DNA from: Harmothoe impar
Lineage: Eukaryota > Annelida > Polychaeta > Phyllodocida > Polynoidae
DNA: 64,000 nucleotides
Assembly: GCA_947462335.1 (NCBI GenBank)
Contig: OX381709.1
Coordinates: 66,456,609-66,520,608 of the forward strand
Reading direction: 5' to 3'
Part shown: positions 33,022 to 44,045 of the stretch, one piece after another
How positions within the stretch are numbered: position 1 is the stretch's first letter
Layout: the number at the start of each line of letters is the position of its first letter
The notes under the pieces: model-generated
Told to the model about the DNA's origin: nothing
The model's database searches: none
The model's input: the letters and a program-made list of their open reading frames with translations, nothing else
Position numbers and translations under genes: made by a program

Positions 33022-36000
33022 CCATTAGCATCGGGCACGGGCCCGGAGCGTGGCGCCTCCCCACCCCGGCCCGAGCCCCGGCCGCAGCGGCCTCGGCCAC
33101 CTCGGAGCCGGTCTTATAATGTTATGGCTTCCTTCATAACCTGGAGGTGACCCTATCTGACGCCTAATTGTTAATACCAAGTATTCCTCCTCCGGCGCGC
33201 CCAGCCTGCTAGGAATGTGTGTGGGTTGAGTGTATTTATGAGGCATACCTACGGACGTGTATGTATGCATGTACATTAGTGTATAAAGGCTGGGAGTTTA
33301 GAGGTGTCCGTACCTGTGCACTACCATGACAGTTACAAGTACGGAATTGGATGTGATAGCTGATTTGTGCTGCACAAGGAATTATAGTTCTGAAAGCCCA
33401 TTAGCCCACTAGCCCTAACGGGTTGAGTGCATTACTGAAACAGTGAAGAAATTATGTTTTATAAATTTGTACGACATAGATATTTTGAACTTTCTAGTTT
33501 TGACCATCGACTCGCCGTGTAGCAAACAATTTTACGCCCTCTTCAAGTTAATTCCTTGTTTGTTCCAGAGGTTTCTTGATTAAATTATATTACAGAGAGA
33601 ATTTACCAAAATTGGAAGATATCCTACTTTTTAAGACCAGCATCTGTGTGGTTTTCATGTTGTGATATTCTTGTTTCTGGACCATGAAGTGACTCTTTGT
33701 GGTTCAATTGGATTCCTTGTGCAACTACAAACAACTGTATGTACACATAGTAGGTGCAATTAGCGAGAATGGAAATACCTGGGCATCCACATGTCCTGCT
33801 TCAATGTACATGTATAATATATATTTATATCAGAGTACTTGATGCTTATTGCTGTATGTCGATACGTTGTTATTAGTTGTCATCATCTTGCATGGACAGC
33901 GAGGTAAAGCATACAGGTTTTACCATAGGATAAGGTGGAACGGACTTCATTGTAAAAAAGGTTGTAAATATCAAAATACGTTTACAGTATACATATGTAA
34001 ATGGTATGAATCAATATAAAGTGTTGTCAAATCTAAAAGATTTTGCATTTTACAAAAGTTGGCCTCTGTATAATAATTCTGTATCTCTTTTTGTAAAACC
34101 CCTGTATTATTTCAATTTCATACTGACATATGTTGTGACGTAATAATGTCCTTTAAATTTGAGAGCCCTTGGTCTTCTCTGCCCCCTCTGTTAAGTCAAT
34201 GCAGTCAATTGCAGCTCCGACACACGGGCTAGGTTAGAGCTAAAGGTTGTCTTAGATATCACCCTGCATTTAAGTATTCTTAACCCCATGAAGATATTGT
34301 ACTTGAAAGTTGATTTGCTTAAAGCATCTCTCTAGTCTCCTCTTTGTAATCGCGAGTCAAGAGTGACATATATTTGAGATTAAAATCGGGTGGGGGAGGG
34401 GGGGGTTTACACCTTAGCATCTAATATATCACCCTGACCAGTAGTCTTACATACCAATCAGATTGTCCATACCCTTCGATATGACTTCGTATATGCCAAA
34501 GACCTGACCAGATCTGTTAGGTTTTTTCCCTGACCCAACTTAACTGAAACACCCGTAGGGCTGTCTGGGGCATGGCATTTCAATGATGATCATCATGTGG
34601 TCAGAGTAAGGACGTGTTTATATATGTGTCAATCTAGTCTGTCTCCTACATGTATGGCAGGGTATGCGAGGGAAAAATATTACGCAAACCAAACCTATAT
34701 ATGGTTACCGGTATACACAATTGGAAAGTTGGGGGTGAGGCTTATACCAGTTGTTTTTTTTGGCAATATACTACAGTACTAAAGTTGTCAGCATCAGACC
34801 CCAGGCGCGGCTTATAATGTTTCTTCAAATGTCCCCTACCCTGGGCCTGGTGCGTGCGACGTTATAGCAGACCAGTTCTCTTAACTGCGACATTACGGTA
34901 CACATGTATCCACTTGTAAAAACAATGTTGTGGGATTGTCCCTCTTGCAGTATTAAAAAGAAGACTATTGTAAATATATCATACTCTCAATTGATTCATC
35001 CATATGGGTCCTAAACGTTTTTCTATAACATATATAATCTGAAGAACAGATCAATGGAAATAGCAGCCCTTATGTGGACTGGTCAAGCTGTGTGGCTTCC
35101 TCATACTATATGAAATACATAATGCACCCACAAAGCCGATTGTTACATTTCTTCCAAATATGAAAAAGCGCGCATGAAATACTGGTATTGTAAAAGATGA
35201 CTTTTTACTGTGTTTTTGACGTCAGAAGCCGAATACTGTTAACGCCCTATCAACTGTGTATAAGTGTAATTGATATACGTGTCCAAATGTGGCCTTTCCT
35301 AAACTAGCGTTTACTTCTTGATAAACCAGCAGCCTCTAGATTCAGTAATGTACAATACACTTTTCATTGTGGTTTCCGGATTTTGTATTTCCCTGATAGT
35401 ACAAAATGTAAATGTCAGAAAACTTCCGAGATGTGGCATTTCCAAATGTTGTAGAACACGTACCGGTAGTCAGATGCCAGCTGTTGACAGCACTTACTGG
35501 GCATGACTCAGACAGCTACCCACAAAATACCTTATACCTAGTTTGAGAGACCTCATATTACCCATCCAAGGAAATGACTGTTCGGACCAAAAGTGCTTGG
35601 ATGGAATTTCAAAGACTGCATTTGATGATCCGCTCCCAATTGTAGAACCGATACAGAGTGTATTGGCAGAGGGTGATATTTTCTACTTAACTGTGATGTA
35701 TACCGTCAAATAATTGGGAAAGCCTTGCTAGTTAGTGGTCATCTCATTATTTCATGTTTCATCTGATCACTTGTACATACGTCTCAAGTAGTATTCAGAA
35801 TTCTTCACCACAGAGCAAGAGAAGTCCAAGCTTCACCGCTGCATTTGGAGTAAAATGTGTCAAGTATTCTTTAGCATCAATCAGGGCAATATAATGACAG
35901 AGATCGCTCTTTTCATGTTTTATCCTGAATAGCATGTACAATTAGTAAAGGTTGTATATAAATGTCCACTTTCTTTCAAACTTACCTTTTCACGTTTGAT

Positions 36001-37822
36001 ATGCAGTACAGTGATTAGGTGCCAAATTATGTACATACAATTTAAAGCCAAAGTTTCGGTTGGTGCGCAGTAGCCTTAACCTATGGTCTATTATGGATAC
36101 ACTACAGTGTGTATAAAACCCTCTGTTGCAACAAAGTCTATGTGGCGTGTGTATATATACAAGGTCAGGCTTGAGGCAGATGCATTATTAAAAGATTGAT
36201 ACAATAGCCTTTCTGTAACTTTCTTTATTGGATTGCATGACAAATATCATGTCATTAATTACTACGTGGGGGGGGGGGGGGGGCGCTTGGTGGATTTCCA
36301 TCTTGATAGATATATAGCCATGAAGTAAGGCCCAAAAAAAAGAAGTCTAATATTACGGCTGTCGGGATCCATCTGCACCTCAGACACTACCTTGATCTAC
36401 TGGCTGGTTGCCATACTCGCCCCCCTGAAGTCAACTTCCGTTGTCAGGGTCATCTCCACAGCATCCAGTGATGTCATAATCAGCTGGTGCACACATCACC
36501 ATAGTGACAGGTTACATAGTCCTGAAACTCCCTAGGGTTGGAGAGTGTGACTCTCTCAAACTTTAGGTCTGCTCTCCAAACAGTTATTTAGAGAATATTA
36601 ATTGTTAATTAATATGGATGGAAATACAAGGTTTCGACCCATTTGGTCTCATCAGGTGTCATACTAAGAGGTTTCAAGGCTTGTAATCAATGTTACATTT
36701 ACATCTTTAATAAACTTAGTGATTAATAAAGGTAAAAAATTCCCCCAATATTTCTAAAGGAGGAATTTTTTATATAGATTTTTGGAGATGGGGACAGTTT
36801 TTGACACTGGCTTTTTTGGTGTTCAACTGGTCCATTTGGTATTGTCCACCCTAGGTTTTAGATTAAGTTTTCTTTAATAATTAATAATCATTTGGGTTGA
36901 AAACTTTCTGATCTCATTAATAATTTTTTTTAAAAAGAAGGTATGTTTCAGGTAACATGGGAAGAAAATGTAGGGTCGGTAGGTCGGATCTTTTCTCCTT
37001 TTTTTTTTCTTCGTCTCTTTTTTAAACATGAAAGTACTAGCCAGCTTCTTCAAAGACCCTAAAATTGACCAAAAATGGGTATAAACATGAAAATTTCTTC
37101 AAAATTGCATTAAAAATCTTAGGATCGGTAAGGGTGACCTGAAACGAACCTAATTTTTTTTGGCCTAGTCTTTAGGTGAATCGCTACCCTTTGATTTCTT
37201 CAAATTCTTAAATCTATCATAATGGGCTAATATTGCATAGCCAGATACATCTATACATTCCCTAAATTATGAAAAATTTAGATAATTTCAAGCAAAATTG
37301 TGCATTTCGTAATACTTTGAATATTTGATAATTATATCGGTATTACTATAATATTTGTTTTTCTAAACATGAGCTAGTACATAGGAGATATTTAATATTT
37401 AGAAAAACTATAGATGCTATGTTATTGCTCAAAATAACCAAGGATATAAATCGTGACAATTCTGTACATGGATTTTTGCAATTTTACCCATCATGCAATG
37501 CCATATATATTAATTATTGGCTACGTGGATCGCTCTGGTGTTGTAGTGTTATGTAATGGCGCGTAGCCAATGTTTGTTTTAGGGGTCTCAGATCTCACTA
37601 TATTGCTTCTAAATGCTATAATGCTTTGCACTATAGGGATGAGAGTAATGAGATGGTGTTCTTTGGAATGATACCCAACTTTACCCACAGTTTCAGAGAT
37701 AAAACTTCATATCTTCAGGTATTTCAAGCCATGTTAAGAAAAAAAAGTGCCTGAAATAGGGTTATTTCCCTCTTTGAGCCTACAGGAAACTAACTGAGAC
37801 CACATGTTTTGTAATATACTGA
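33022..37822. other. RPTOR 3' UTR and intergenic DNA
   Basis: The 3' UTR follows the TAA at 33021; its end is not certain. ATTAAA occurs at about 33578, 34379 and 34953, and AATAAA first appears near 36710. Otherwise this is AT-rich DNA with a G run near 36270 and short GGCTTATA-containing repeat remnants near 34700-34830. No ORF with family features was found. Confidence 0.5.
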
Positions 37823-37902
37823 ATTTTACCTCGTGTAACACTACTCGTGTTACCGTGGTAACCGATGAGAAGAGAGACCGTGCGCATGCGCGACTTCAGT
37901 TC
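37823..37902 (+). repeat. Element B left inverted terminal repeat
   Basis: It begins ATTTTACCTCGTGTAACACT. Positions 37823-37871 are exactly complementary to 42872-42920 (ICR left half), and the inner part matches the complement of 43204-43238. It includes the dyad GTTACCGTGGTAAC. Confidence 0.88.
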
Positions 37903-37946
37903 GTAGCAGGATCGCCAGCGAGACAGACGTTCCTACTTGAGAGCCG

Positions 37947-38100
37947 GTAAGTTATTGGTTTTTTATCGTTATTTCATCGACAATAGTCGATTATATTATA
38001 AAATTAAGTTACCGCTACTGACAAAGGGTGGTTTTATTTACTTTAAACAGAAAGTTTCATACAGAAACATCTGTTAATAGACTCTGATTTGTTTTTTCAG
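37947..38100 (+). other. Predicted leader intron of element B
   Basis: A strong donor GTAAGT at 37947 and an excellent acceptor (TTTTTTCAG ending 38100) lie between the ITR and the Gag ATG at 38174. Length 154 nt. It is positionally equivalent to the 145-nt intron predicted in element A. Confidence 0.58.
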
Positions 38101-38173
38101 AGATCGACACGAGTGAGCGACACTGCCACGAGTGACGAGTCGTCTGCTATTGCGCCCTTTTTGTGTTGGCGAT

Positions 38174-39729
38174 ATGGCTAAAGACACTGAAACTGTGGGA
38201 CCTTCCACCGATAAGGGGAAGGACCCAGCAAAGAAGAATGGTTCTAGAAGAAAGAGAGCTGGCAAAGACGATCATGATTTATCTGACGCTGAGTCGATAG
38301 CTTCCACTTCAAGTACAAAATCATCGAAACGCAAAGGTCAAACCACGGTTTCGTCAGCGGCGCCAGCGAGGACCACAGCCTCCGCCACCGCCACCACTTC
38401 TACCGCCACCACCACGTCGGCGGGTGGAGTGACAGTTATGTCTACGGCCTCGACCAATCAGGTTCCGTGTCAATGGCCGGGCGTGCAGGGGGCGGGGCCT
38501 AATTACCCGTTCTGGCTTAACCCCGCTTTCAACCCAGGGTATAACCCCGCCTTCTTTGCACGGGAGGCATGGGCTGGGAGGACCAACCAATGCCCGGGGA
38601 GGAGAGTGACGAGCAGTCAATCAGCGATGACGGGACTCAGGACCAAGCGTCCCCCGCACTCCCACCGACGGCGTCGGCGGGGACAGGCAGCAGCACCACC
38701 GTGACGCAGAGCACGGCGGGACCGGGGTTGTTGACGGCCGCTACTGCCACAGCGCCCGCCAAGCCGGCCGAGGAGCCGGCCCCGGATTATGACCTGTTAG
38801 ATCTCGGCGGGGATGATTGTAAGTTGGGACAGTTCGTTAAAGAGAAACACCAGCAAAAAGCAGAGGTAAATAAGCAAGGCATAAAGCTCAAGCACAATGT
38901 AGCTCTACTACTTGATTCCATGTTTGTAGAGAAAGTCTCAGCTAAAGGGTTACAGGAGTTATGTAAGAAATACCCCGCCCCTGCCAACACTACCCGGTTG
39001 GTGACGCCAAAAATAGAGAGAGAAGTAGGCATGGCTATTGATTACAACCCAGCCACGGCCAGGGCGGTTAAAGAAGAGGATACTAGATGGTCATACGTGC
39101 AAAAGGACTTGGTGGCGGCTCTGTCAGCTATAGCTCCCATAGGCGACCTTATGATAACCACTGGTTCTAAGAATCCCGAGCTTAATAATTTGGCAGAAAA
39201 TTTCCTAGACGCCGCACAGCTGATCTCGTCGGTGGTGACCTACTTATCTAAAGAACGCAGGGAAAAAGTGGGAGGCTCTATAAAGGCGGACAGTTTCAAA
39301 TACATCTGTAAGAAGCTAGAAGAAGGTGGCTCGCCAGAGTGGCTATTTGGAGGTAACCTCTCAGACTCCACTAAGGAGTTAGAAACAGCTAAGAAAACAG
39401 CTGGTTTCATAAAGAAGGACACACCTGCGTCACAGCCTCAACAAGGCAAACATAAGAAGTCGGGGAATAACAGAAGTACTCCCTACCCAAACCAAAATCA
39501 GGCAAATTTTGGTGCTAGAGGATTCCCATATGGTGCCCAGAATATGAACCAGCCCTTCCTCATGATGAACCCCAATCAGGGCTTCAATCAGGGTTTCTTC
39601 AGACCGAGAGGCAACCGTCATAGGGGACAACGCCCACAAGGGGGTTTCCCAGGCCAGCACAACAACAGGCCACCTCAGCAGCAGCAACAGCAGCAGCAGT
39701 CGGGTTTTGGAAAGAGGGGACCTCGGTAG
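38174..39729 (+). pseudogene. Element B Gag-like ORF with one frameshift
   Basis: The ORF starts at ATG 38174 (MAKDTE) in frame 2, is Ser/Thr/Lys rich and Thr/Ala rich, and runs to 38704. The conserved Gag core continues from about 38545-38700 in frame 1 to TAG 39729. Frame 1 is closed just upstream (TAA at 38542), so one indel or a sequence error separates the halves. The core contains LLDSMFVEK and CKKYPAP, as in element A. The tail has an NQG/RGNRHRGQ stretch and poly-Gln. The last codons hold a G GGT TTT heptamer before the stop. Confidence 0.72.
39702..39708 (+). promoter_or_regulatory. Candidate -1 frameshift site, gag to RT (G GGT TTT)
   Basis: The heptamer fits X XXY YYZ in the gag frame and lies 18 nt before the TAG stop (39727-39729). 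A -1 slip leads directly into the RT frame, which is open through the stop and has no ATG of its own nearby. No obvious downstream pseudoknot was checked. Confidence 0.5.
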
Positions 39730-39734
39730 ATCAG

Positions 39735-41627
39735 GTGAGCGACCCTATTTGTTTAAAACCTGTGCATGTTTTCAAGGCTGGGGAAATCTCTAGACATGTT
39801 GATAAATGGATGAATGTTACAAAGGACCCCTGGGTCCTAGGTATGGTTAAGGGTGTGACACTACCACTTGATACTTGGCCTACGCAGGATAGGGTACCCC
39901 TACCGTATAGCCTCAGACCAGAGGAGAGACCCTTCATGGATCTAGAAATTCAGAAGTTGTTGATTAAAGGGGTAATACATGAAGTTCAACATGTAGAAGG
40001 GGAGTTTATCTCTAGTGTATTCCTCAGGCCTAAACCCGACGGATCTCATAGGCTCATTTTGGATCTTACAAAAATGAACGAAAACATTGAGTATGAACAT
40101 TTCAAAATGGCTAGTCTACACACTGCAGTAGAAATGATGAGACCAGGGTGCTGGATGGGATCTGTAGATTTAAAGGACGCTTTCTACACAGTTAGAATCA
40201 GGAGGGACCATAGAAAGTACCTAAGGTTTCGGTGGAATGATACTCTGTATGAATTTGTGGGAATGCCAAATGGGTTGGCCTGTGCTCCCAGGATATTCAC
40301 CAAAATTCTAGTACCCATTTATGCTACCCTCAGAGAGGAAGGGTATGAATGCTTCCCCTATATTGACGACTCATTTGTGGTGGCCGACACTCAGGAGATC
40401 TGCCAAGAGGCTACCTCCAAGCTATGCACAGGGCTAGACGAGTTGGGGTTCACGGTCCACCCAGAGAAATCTGTACTGAATCCAGTACAGAAAATAGTGT
40501 TCTTAGGGTTCTGGTTGGACTCGTTGGACATGACAGTAACTCCCACAGGAGAGAAGGTAGAGAAGTTTGAAAGGGCAGCCAGTGAGATGTTAGAGAAAAA
40601 TAGGCCTACTATAAGGGAAGTAGCCGGTATAATAGGTCTCATGACAGCTTACTCAGCAGAAGTAGACTATGGAGGAGCTCACATAAAAGGCTTAGAGATA
40701 GAGAAGAATGCAGCACTAGAAAGGGCTAGGGGAGACTATGACCAGACTATGTCGGTAGGCCTAGAGGGTCTGAAGGACATAACATGGTGGAGGTTACACC
40801 TCCCCATAGCTAACAAGGAGATAAAGCTGCAGACCCCTGACACTGAGATATACACGGATGCTTCCGAAGAGGGCTGGGGAGCTGATGAGTATGGTGAAGA
40901 CTCAGGGGGTAGATGGGTGGTAGGTGAGATAGGCCTACACATTAACATTCTAGAGATCATGGCCATTCAGAATGCGCTACTAGCTTATGACAAACAGAAT
41001 GGGATTACTGTGAAAATACACACAGATAGTACAACAGCGTTGGCATACATCAGGCACATGGGAGGGGTCCAGTCCCCACAGTGCAACAAAGTAGCTCGAG
41101 ATATCTGGCATTGGTGTGAGGAGAGAAAGATCAAGTTGGTGGTGACACACGTCCCGGGGGTAGAGAATGTAGATGCTGACTACAATTCTAGGAATTTCCA
41201 GGATGATTTAGAGTGGGAATTACACCCAAGAATCTTCAGACGTATATGTAAGATATTTGGAGAACCTGACATTGACATGTTTGCATCCAGAATAAACAAT
41301 AAACTGGACACATTTGTAGCATACAGACCAGAGCCTTATGCCTGGAGAGTAGATGCCATGACTGTTGACTGGTCTAATGACTATCTCTATTTGTTTCCAC
41401 CATTCAGCATGCTGGGCCGAGTGGTACAGAAAATCTTCCTTGACCGAGCAAGAGCCATACTGGTGGTCCCATACTGGCCGGGCCAAAGCTGGTTCGGCAG
41501 AGTGAAGTCCAAAGCCAAGAGGAAGATTCTGATCAGAGGAAAGCGGGGAAACCTGTTACCTCACGGAAAACCATCAAACCCAGAGCGTCTAGGCCGAACA
41601 AAGCTCTTGATCTGTCGTTTTTTCTAA
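39735..41627 (+). CDS. Element B reverse transcriptase-RNase H polyprotein
   Basis: RT motifs: RPKPDGSHRLILDLTKMN, SVDLKDAFYTVRI, MPNGLACAPRIF and the catalytic FPYIDDSF. RNase H motifs: YTDASEEGWG and HTDSTTALAY. The C-terminal DIDMFASR, LFPPFS and PYWPGQSWF segment equals the DIRS methyltransferase-like tail. The frame is -1 relative to gag and opens before the gag stop. It ends CGT TTT TTC TAA, a slippery heptamer followed at once by the stop. Length and layout match element A closely. No aspartic protease or DDE integrase domain is seen. Confidence 0.93.
   Translation: MSDPICLKPVHVFKAGEISRHVDKWMNVTKDPWVLGMVKGVTLPLDTWPTQDRVPLPYSLRPEERPFMDLEIQKLLIKGVIHEVQHVEGEFISSVFLRPKPDGSHRLILDLTKMNENIEYEHFKMASLHTAVEMMRPGCWMGSVDLKDAFYTVRIRRDHRKYLRFRWNDTLYEFVGMPNGLACAPRIFTKILVPIYATLREEGYECFPYIDDSFVVADTQEICQEATSKLCTGLDELGFTVHPEKSVLNPVQKIVFLGFWLDSLDMTVTPTGEKVEKFERAASEMLEKNRPTIREVAGIIGLMTAYSAEVDYGGAHIKGLEIEKNAALERARGDYDQTMSVGLEGLKDITWWRLHLPIANKEIKLQTPDTEIYTDASEEGWGADEYGEDSGGRWVVGEIGLHINILEIMAIQNALLAYDKQNGITVKIHTDSTTALAYIRHMGGVQSPQCNKVARDIWHWCEERKIKLVVTHVPGVENVDADYNSRNFQDDLEWELHPRIFRRICKIFGEPDIDMFASRINNKLDTFVAYRPEPYAWRVDAMTVDWSNDYLYLFPPFSMLGRVVQKIFLDRARAILVVPYWPGQSWFGRVKSKAKRKILIRGKRGNLLPHGKPSNPERLGRTKLLICRFF
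41618..41624 (+). promoter_or_regulatory. Candidate -1 frameshift site, RT to recombinase (T TTT TTC)
   Basis: Ideal X XXY YYZ heptamer read as T TTT TTC in the RT frame, immediately followed by the TAA stop at 41625-41627. Slipping by -1 enters the recombinase frame (FFLRKKLQ...), which is open across the stop. The recombinase frame has no ATG between here and 41675. Confidence 0.62.
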
Positions 41628-42601
41628 GAAAAAAGCTGCAGCGCAAGGGATTTGACAATGAGTCCATAAGGCTGATGTTAAAAGCTAGAAGGGACTCCAC
41701 TCAGTCTACTTATTCTGTGTATCTCAGGAAGTGGGGTAGATTCTGTCTACTCACAGGTGCAAAATTCTATGCACCAAAACTGACTGAGGTGTGTAAATTT
41801 CTCTCGGGATTAGCCAAGAAGGGACTAAGATATGGAGGAATGAACATTGCCCGCTCTGCCCTGTCATCAGTGTTGTGCCAGTTTGATGGATATGCCGTAG
41901 GAAAACACCCACATGTCTGTGACTTAGTCAAGGGAGTGTACCATGACAACCCAGGGCAGAGTGCGCGATATGACAAGTTCTGGAATGTCAACAAAGTGTT
42001 CAATTTGTTTAGAAGTTGGGGTGACAATTCCACCCTGTCGTTGAAGTTACTCTCATATAAGGTTGCAGTATTAGTACTGCTAGTTACCTCACAAAGAGGC
42101 CAAACCATTGTGAATCTGAACACAGCTGACATGGTCAAGGAGGACGGGTTGCTGGCATTTAAGATGCAAGTGTTGCTAAAACACAACAGGCCGGGTGATC
42201 CTCTTGATACTATTGTGCTAAAATCCTTCCCCGAGGAGAAGGTTCTGTGTGTAGTGAGCGCGGTCAGGAGATACCTGCATGTTACCAAAAGGTTCAGAAA
42301 GGAGCCTGGACAGTTGCTCCTGAGTTATGTTGGAAAACATTTACCCATCCATAGAGACACTCTAGCAAGGTGGACGATGGATGTACTCAGAATGGCAGGT
42401 GTACCGGTAAAGTACAAGTTGCATTCAACCAGAGGTGCCTCTACCTCTGCAGCCAAAAGGCTGGGAGTTCAGATGAACAGCATCATGAAACACGCAAAGT
42501 GGAAGTCTATAGAAAGCTTCGCCAGGTTCTACGATAAGAATCTAGAACAAGACACTGAAGATGTATCAAACACACTGTTGAGAAATGCACAATTATTGTG
42601 A
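41628..42601 (+). CDS. Element B tyrosine recombinase
   Basis: If entered by frameshift, the protein begins right after the RT stop (LRKKLQRKGFDNES). The first ATG is at 41675. An N-terminal helical core-binding region (YSVYLRKWGRFC) is followed by the catalytic domain: Arg in TSQRGQT, HSTRGAST for H-x-x-R, and a C-terminal FARFYDKN with the nucleophilic Tyr. The element A recombinase has the same layout. The stop TGA is at 42599-42601. Confidence 0.91.
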
Positions 42602-42871
42602 AGTTGTTGTGAAGTGAAAATATGTTGTGATTTAAATTGTTAATGATCTACTACAGGGATAGAGGAGCGCCTAGCCCTCCTGTAGTGACATGATAAAATT
42701 ACATTTTTACACGTTAAAAGATTTATGACTTGTTGTGGCTACAAACAAAAGTAAGAGCCAGATTCTGTAATACAGAAATAAAAGTTAAAAGTTATTGAAA
42801 CAAGTTTGGAAAATTATTATATACCTGGGAACTAGAGAAAGAAGGAATATTAAATTCATTTTGCTCTAAAA

Positions 42872-43011
42872 TTCTCATCGGTTACCACGGTAACACGAGT
42901 AGTGTTACACGAGGTAAAATATTGTAATTGTACGAGGCTTACCTTGTAAGGTGAAGTAAAATTGGAATTTTACCGAGGGGAACACTACGTGTGTTTCCGG
43001 GGGAGCAGATG
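42872..43011 (+). repeat. Element B internal complementary region (ICR)
   Basis: The left half (42872-42920) is the reverse complement of the left terminus (37823-37871). The right half (42919-43011) is the reverse complement of the right terminus (43237-43329). Two bases overlap at the join. Same design as in element A. Confidence 0.88.
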
Positions 43012-43203
43012 CCCGACCCACCCATCCCGGGAGGTGTCCATTTAAATTATTAATTATGGCAAAATCTGCTAGAAGTGTATTATTGAGATACAATTTATTA
43101 TTGGGGGGATAGGGAAGGCTGAGATTCGACTGAGTCAGAATCAAAGTCACTTAGTACATTTATTAAATGAATTTAAGTAGTTCCTTGTCCCCAGGCTCTC
43201 AAG

Positions 43204-43329
43204 ACTGAAGTCGTGCATGCGCACGGTCTCTCTTCTCATCTGCTCCCCCGGAAACACACGTAGTGTTCCCCTCGGTAAAATTCCAATTTTACTTCACCTT
43301 ACAAGGTAAGCCTCGTACAATTACAATAT
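43204..43329 (+). repeat. Element B right inverted terminal repeat with extension
   Basis: The inner part, ACTGAAGTCGTGCATGCGCA then CGGTCTCTCTTCTCAT, is the near-complement of the left ITR interior. The outer part (CCGGAAACACACGTAGTGTT) is diverged from the left ITR. The extension ends ACAATTACAATAT at 43329. Confidence 0.82.
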
Positions 43330-43558
43330 CAATTTGTAGGTGTGGATCTTTCATTTTTTCTTGTATTGTATGATACAATTTCGTGCAACAGATTGGCTAT
43401 TTTACTTAGATAAAATCTCTGAATTTAAAAGTAGTTAATTAGCAAAAAGCGTATACTATAGAAAAAAGAGAGCTACATTTTGGTATGCTTGGCTGCTTAT
43501 GTGCTAGACTTATAGGCGGCCAGGGTGACCTATTGAAGTGCCCTGGTTAGGGCATTAT

Positions 43559-43733
43559 GATCCTATACACCTCAGACCACTTAGGTTATAATTATTGGCT
43601 CATTGAGCCGTGTCCCACCCGCGCAGGTCAGCAGGAAAGTGTTGATGCGATCCTATACACCTCAGTCCGCTATGGTTATAATTATAGGCTCATTGAGCCG
43701 TGTCCCACCCGCCCAGGGCAGTAGGAGAGTGTC
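43559..43733 (+). repeat. Tandem dimer, 90-bp period
   Basis: Two consecutive copies (43559-43648 and 43649-43733) starting GATCCTATACACCTCAG and containing GGCTCATTGAGCCGTGTCCC. The GGCTCATTGAGCC core is itself palindromic. Non-coding, origin unknown. Confidence 0.75.
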
Positions 43734-44045
43734 TTATTTTAGTACAATGCATTATTTCTCATTTCTGACAGCAGCATCATAATCTCCAGGAAAAACTGAC
43801 CCACTTTAATGGGTCACACGCCTTATTTAATCAAATTCCAGGCGAGCACGTGGGTGTGGGAAAGCAGGTGGGTGTGGGCAAGTAGGTGGATGTGGGCGTC
43901 AGCGCCCTGCAGCGTGTAACCGCTCTTTTACGTCTCGGCCGAAAACCAAGTCGATCGGAGCGCCAGCAGCAACACCATCGCCATTTCCGTTTCGCTGTCG
44001 GCCGGCCTCAGGGCGGTGTGTGCTACGTGGGCCCGGTCCCAAGTC

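Larger units (their letters stand above)
37823..43329 (+). mobile_element. Element B: DIRS-type tyrosine-recombinase retrotransposon, second family
   Basis: Same plan as element A with different sequence: left ITR from 37823, leader intron, Gag-like ORF (frameshifted in this copy), RT-RNase H, tyrosine recombinase, ICR (42872-43011) and right ITR ending 43329. Inner ITRs share GAGAAGAGAGACCGTGCGCATGC and its complement (near 43215-43236). No target duplication. RT and YR are clearly homologous to element A but well diverged, so it is a separate family and not a duplication of A. It inserted in intergenic DNA downstream of RPTOR. Confidence 0.9.

Noticed and set aside
39703..41409. Splicing from the donor after gag B to the CCATTCAG site in the FPPFS codons to express YR
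   Set aside because: The first ATG after that acceptor (41409) is in the RT frame, and the FPPFS codons give a pyrimidine-AG look by coding constraint alone.
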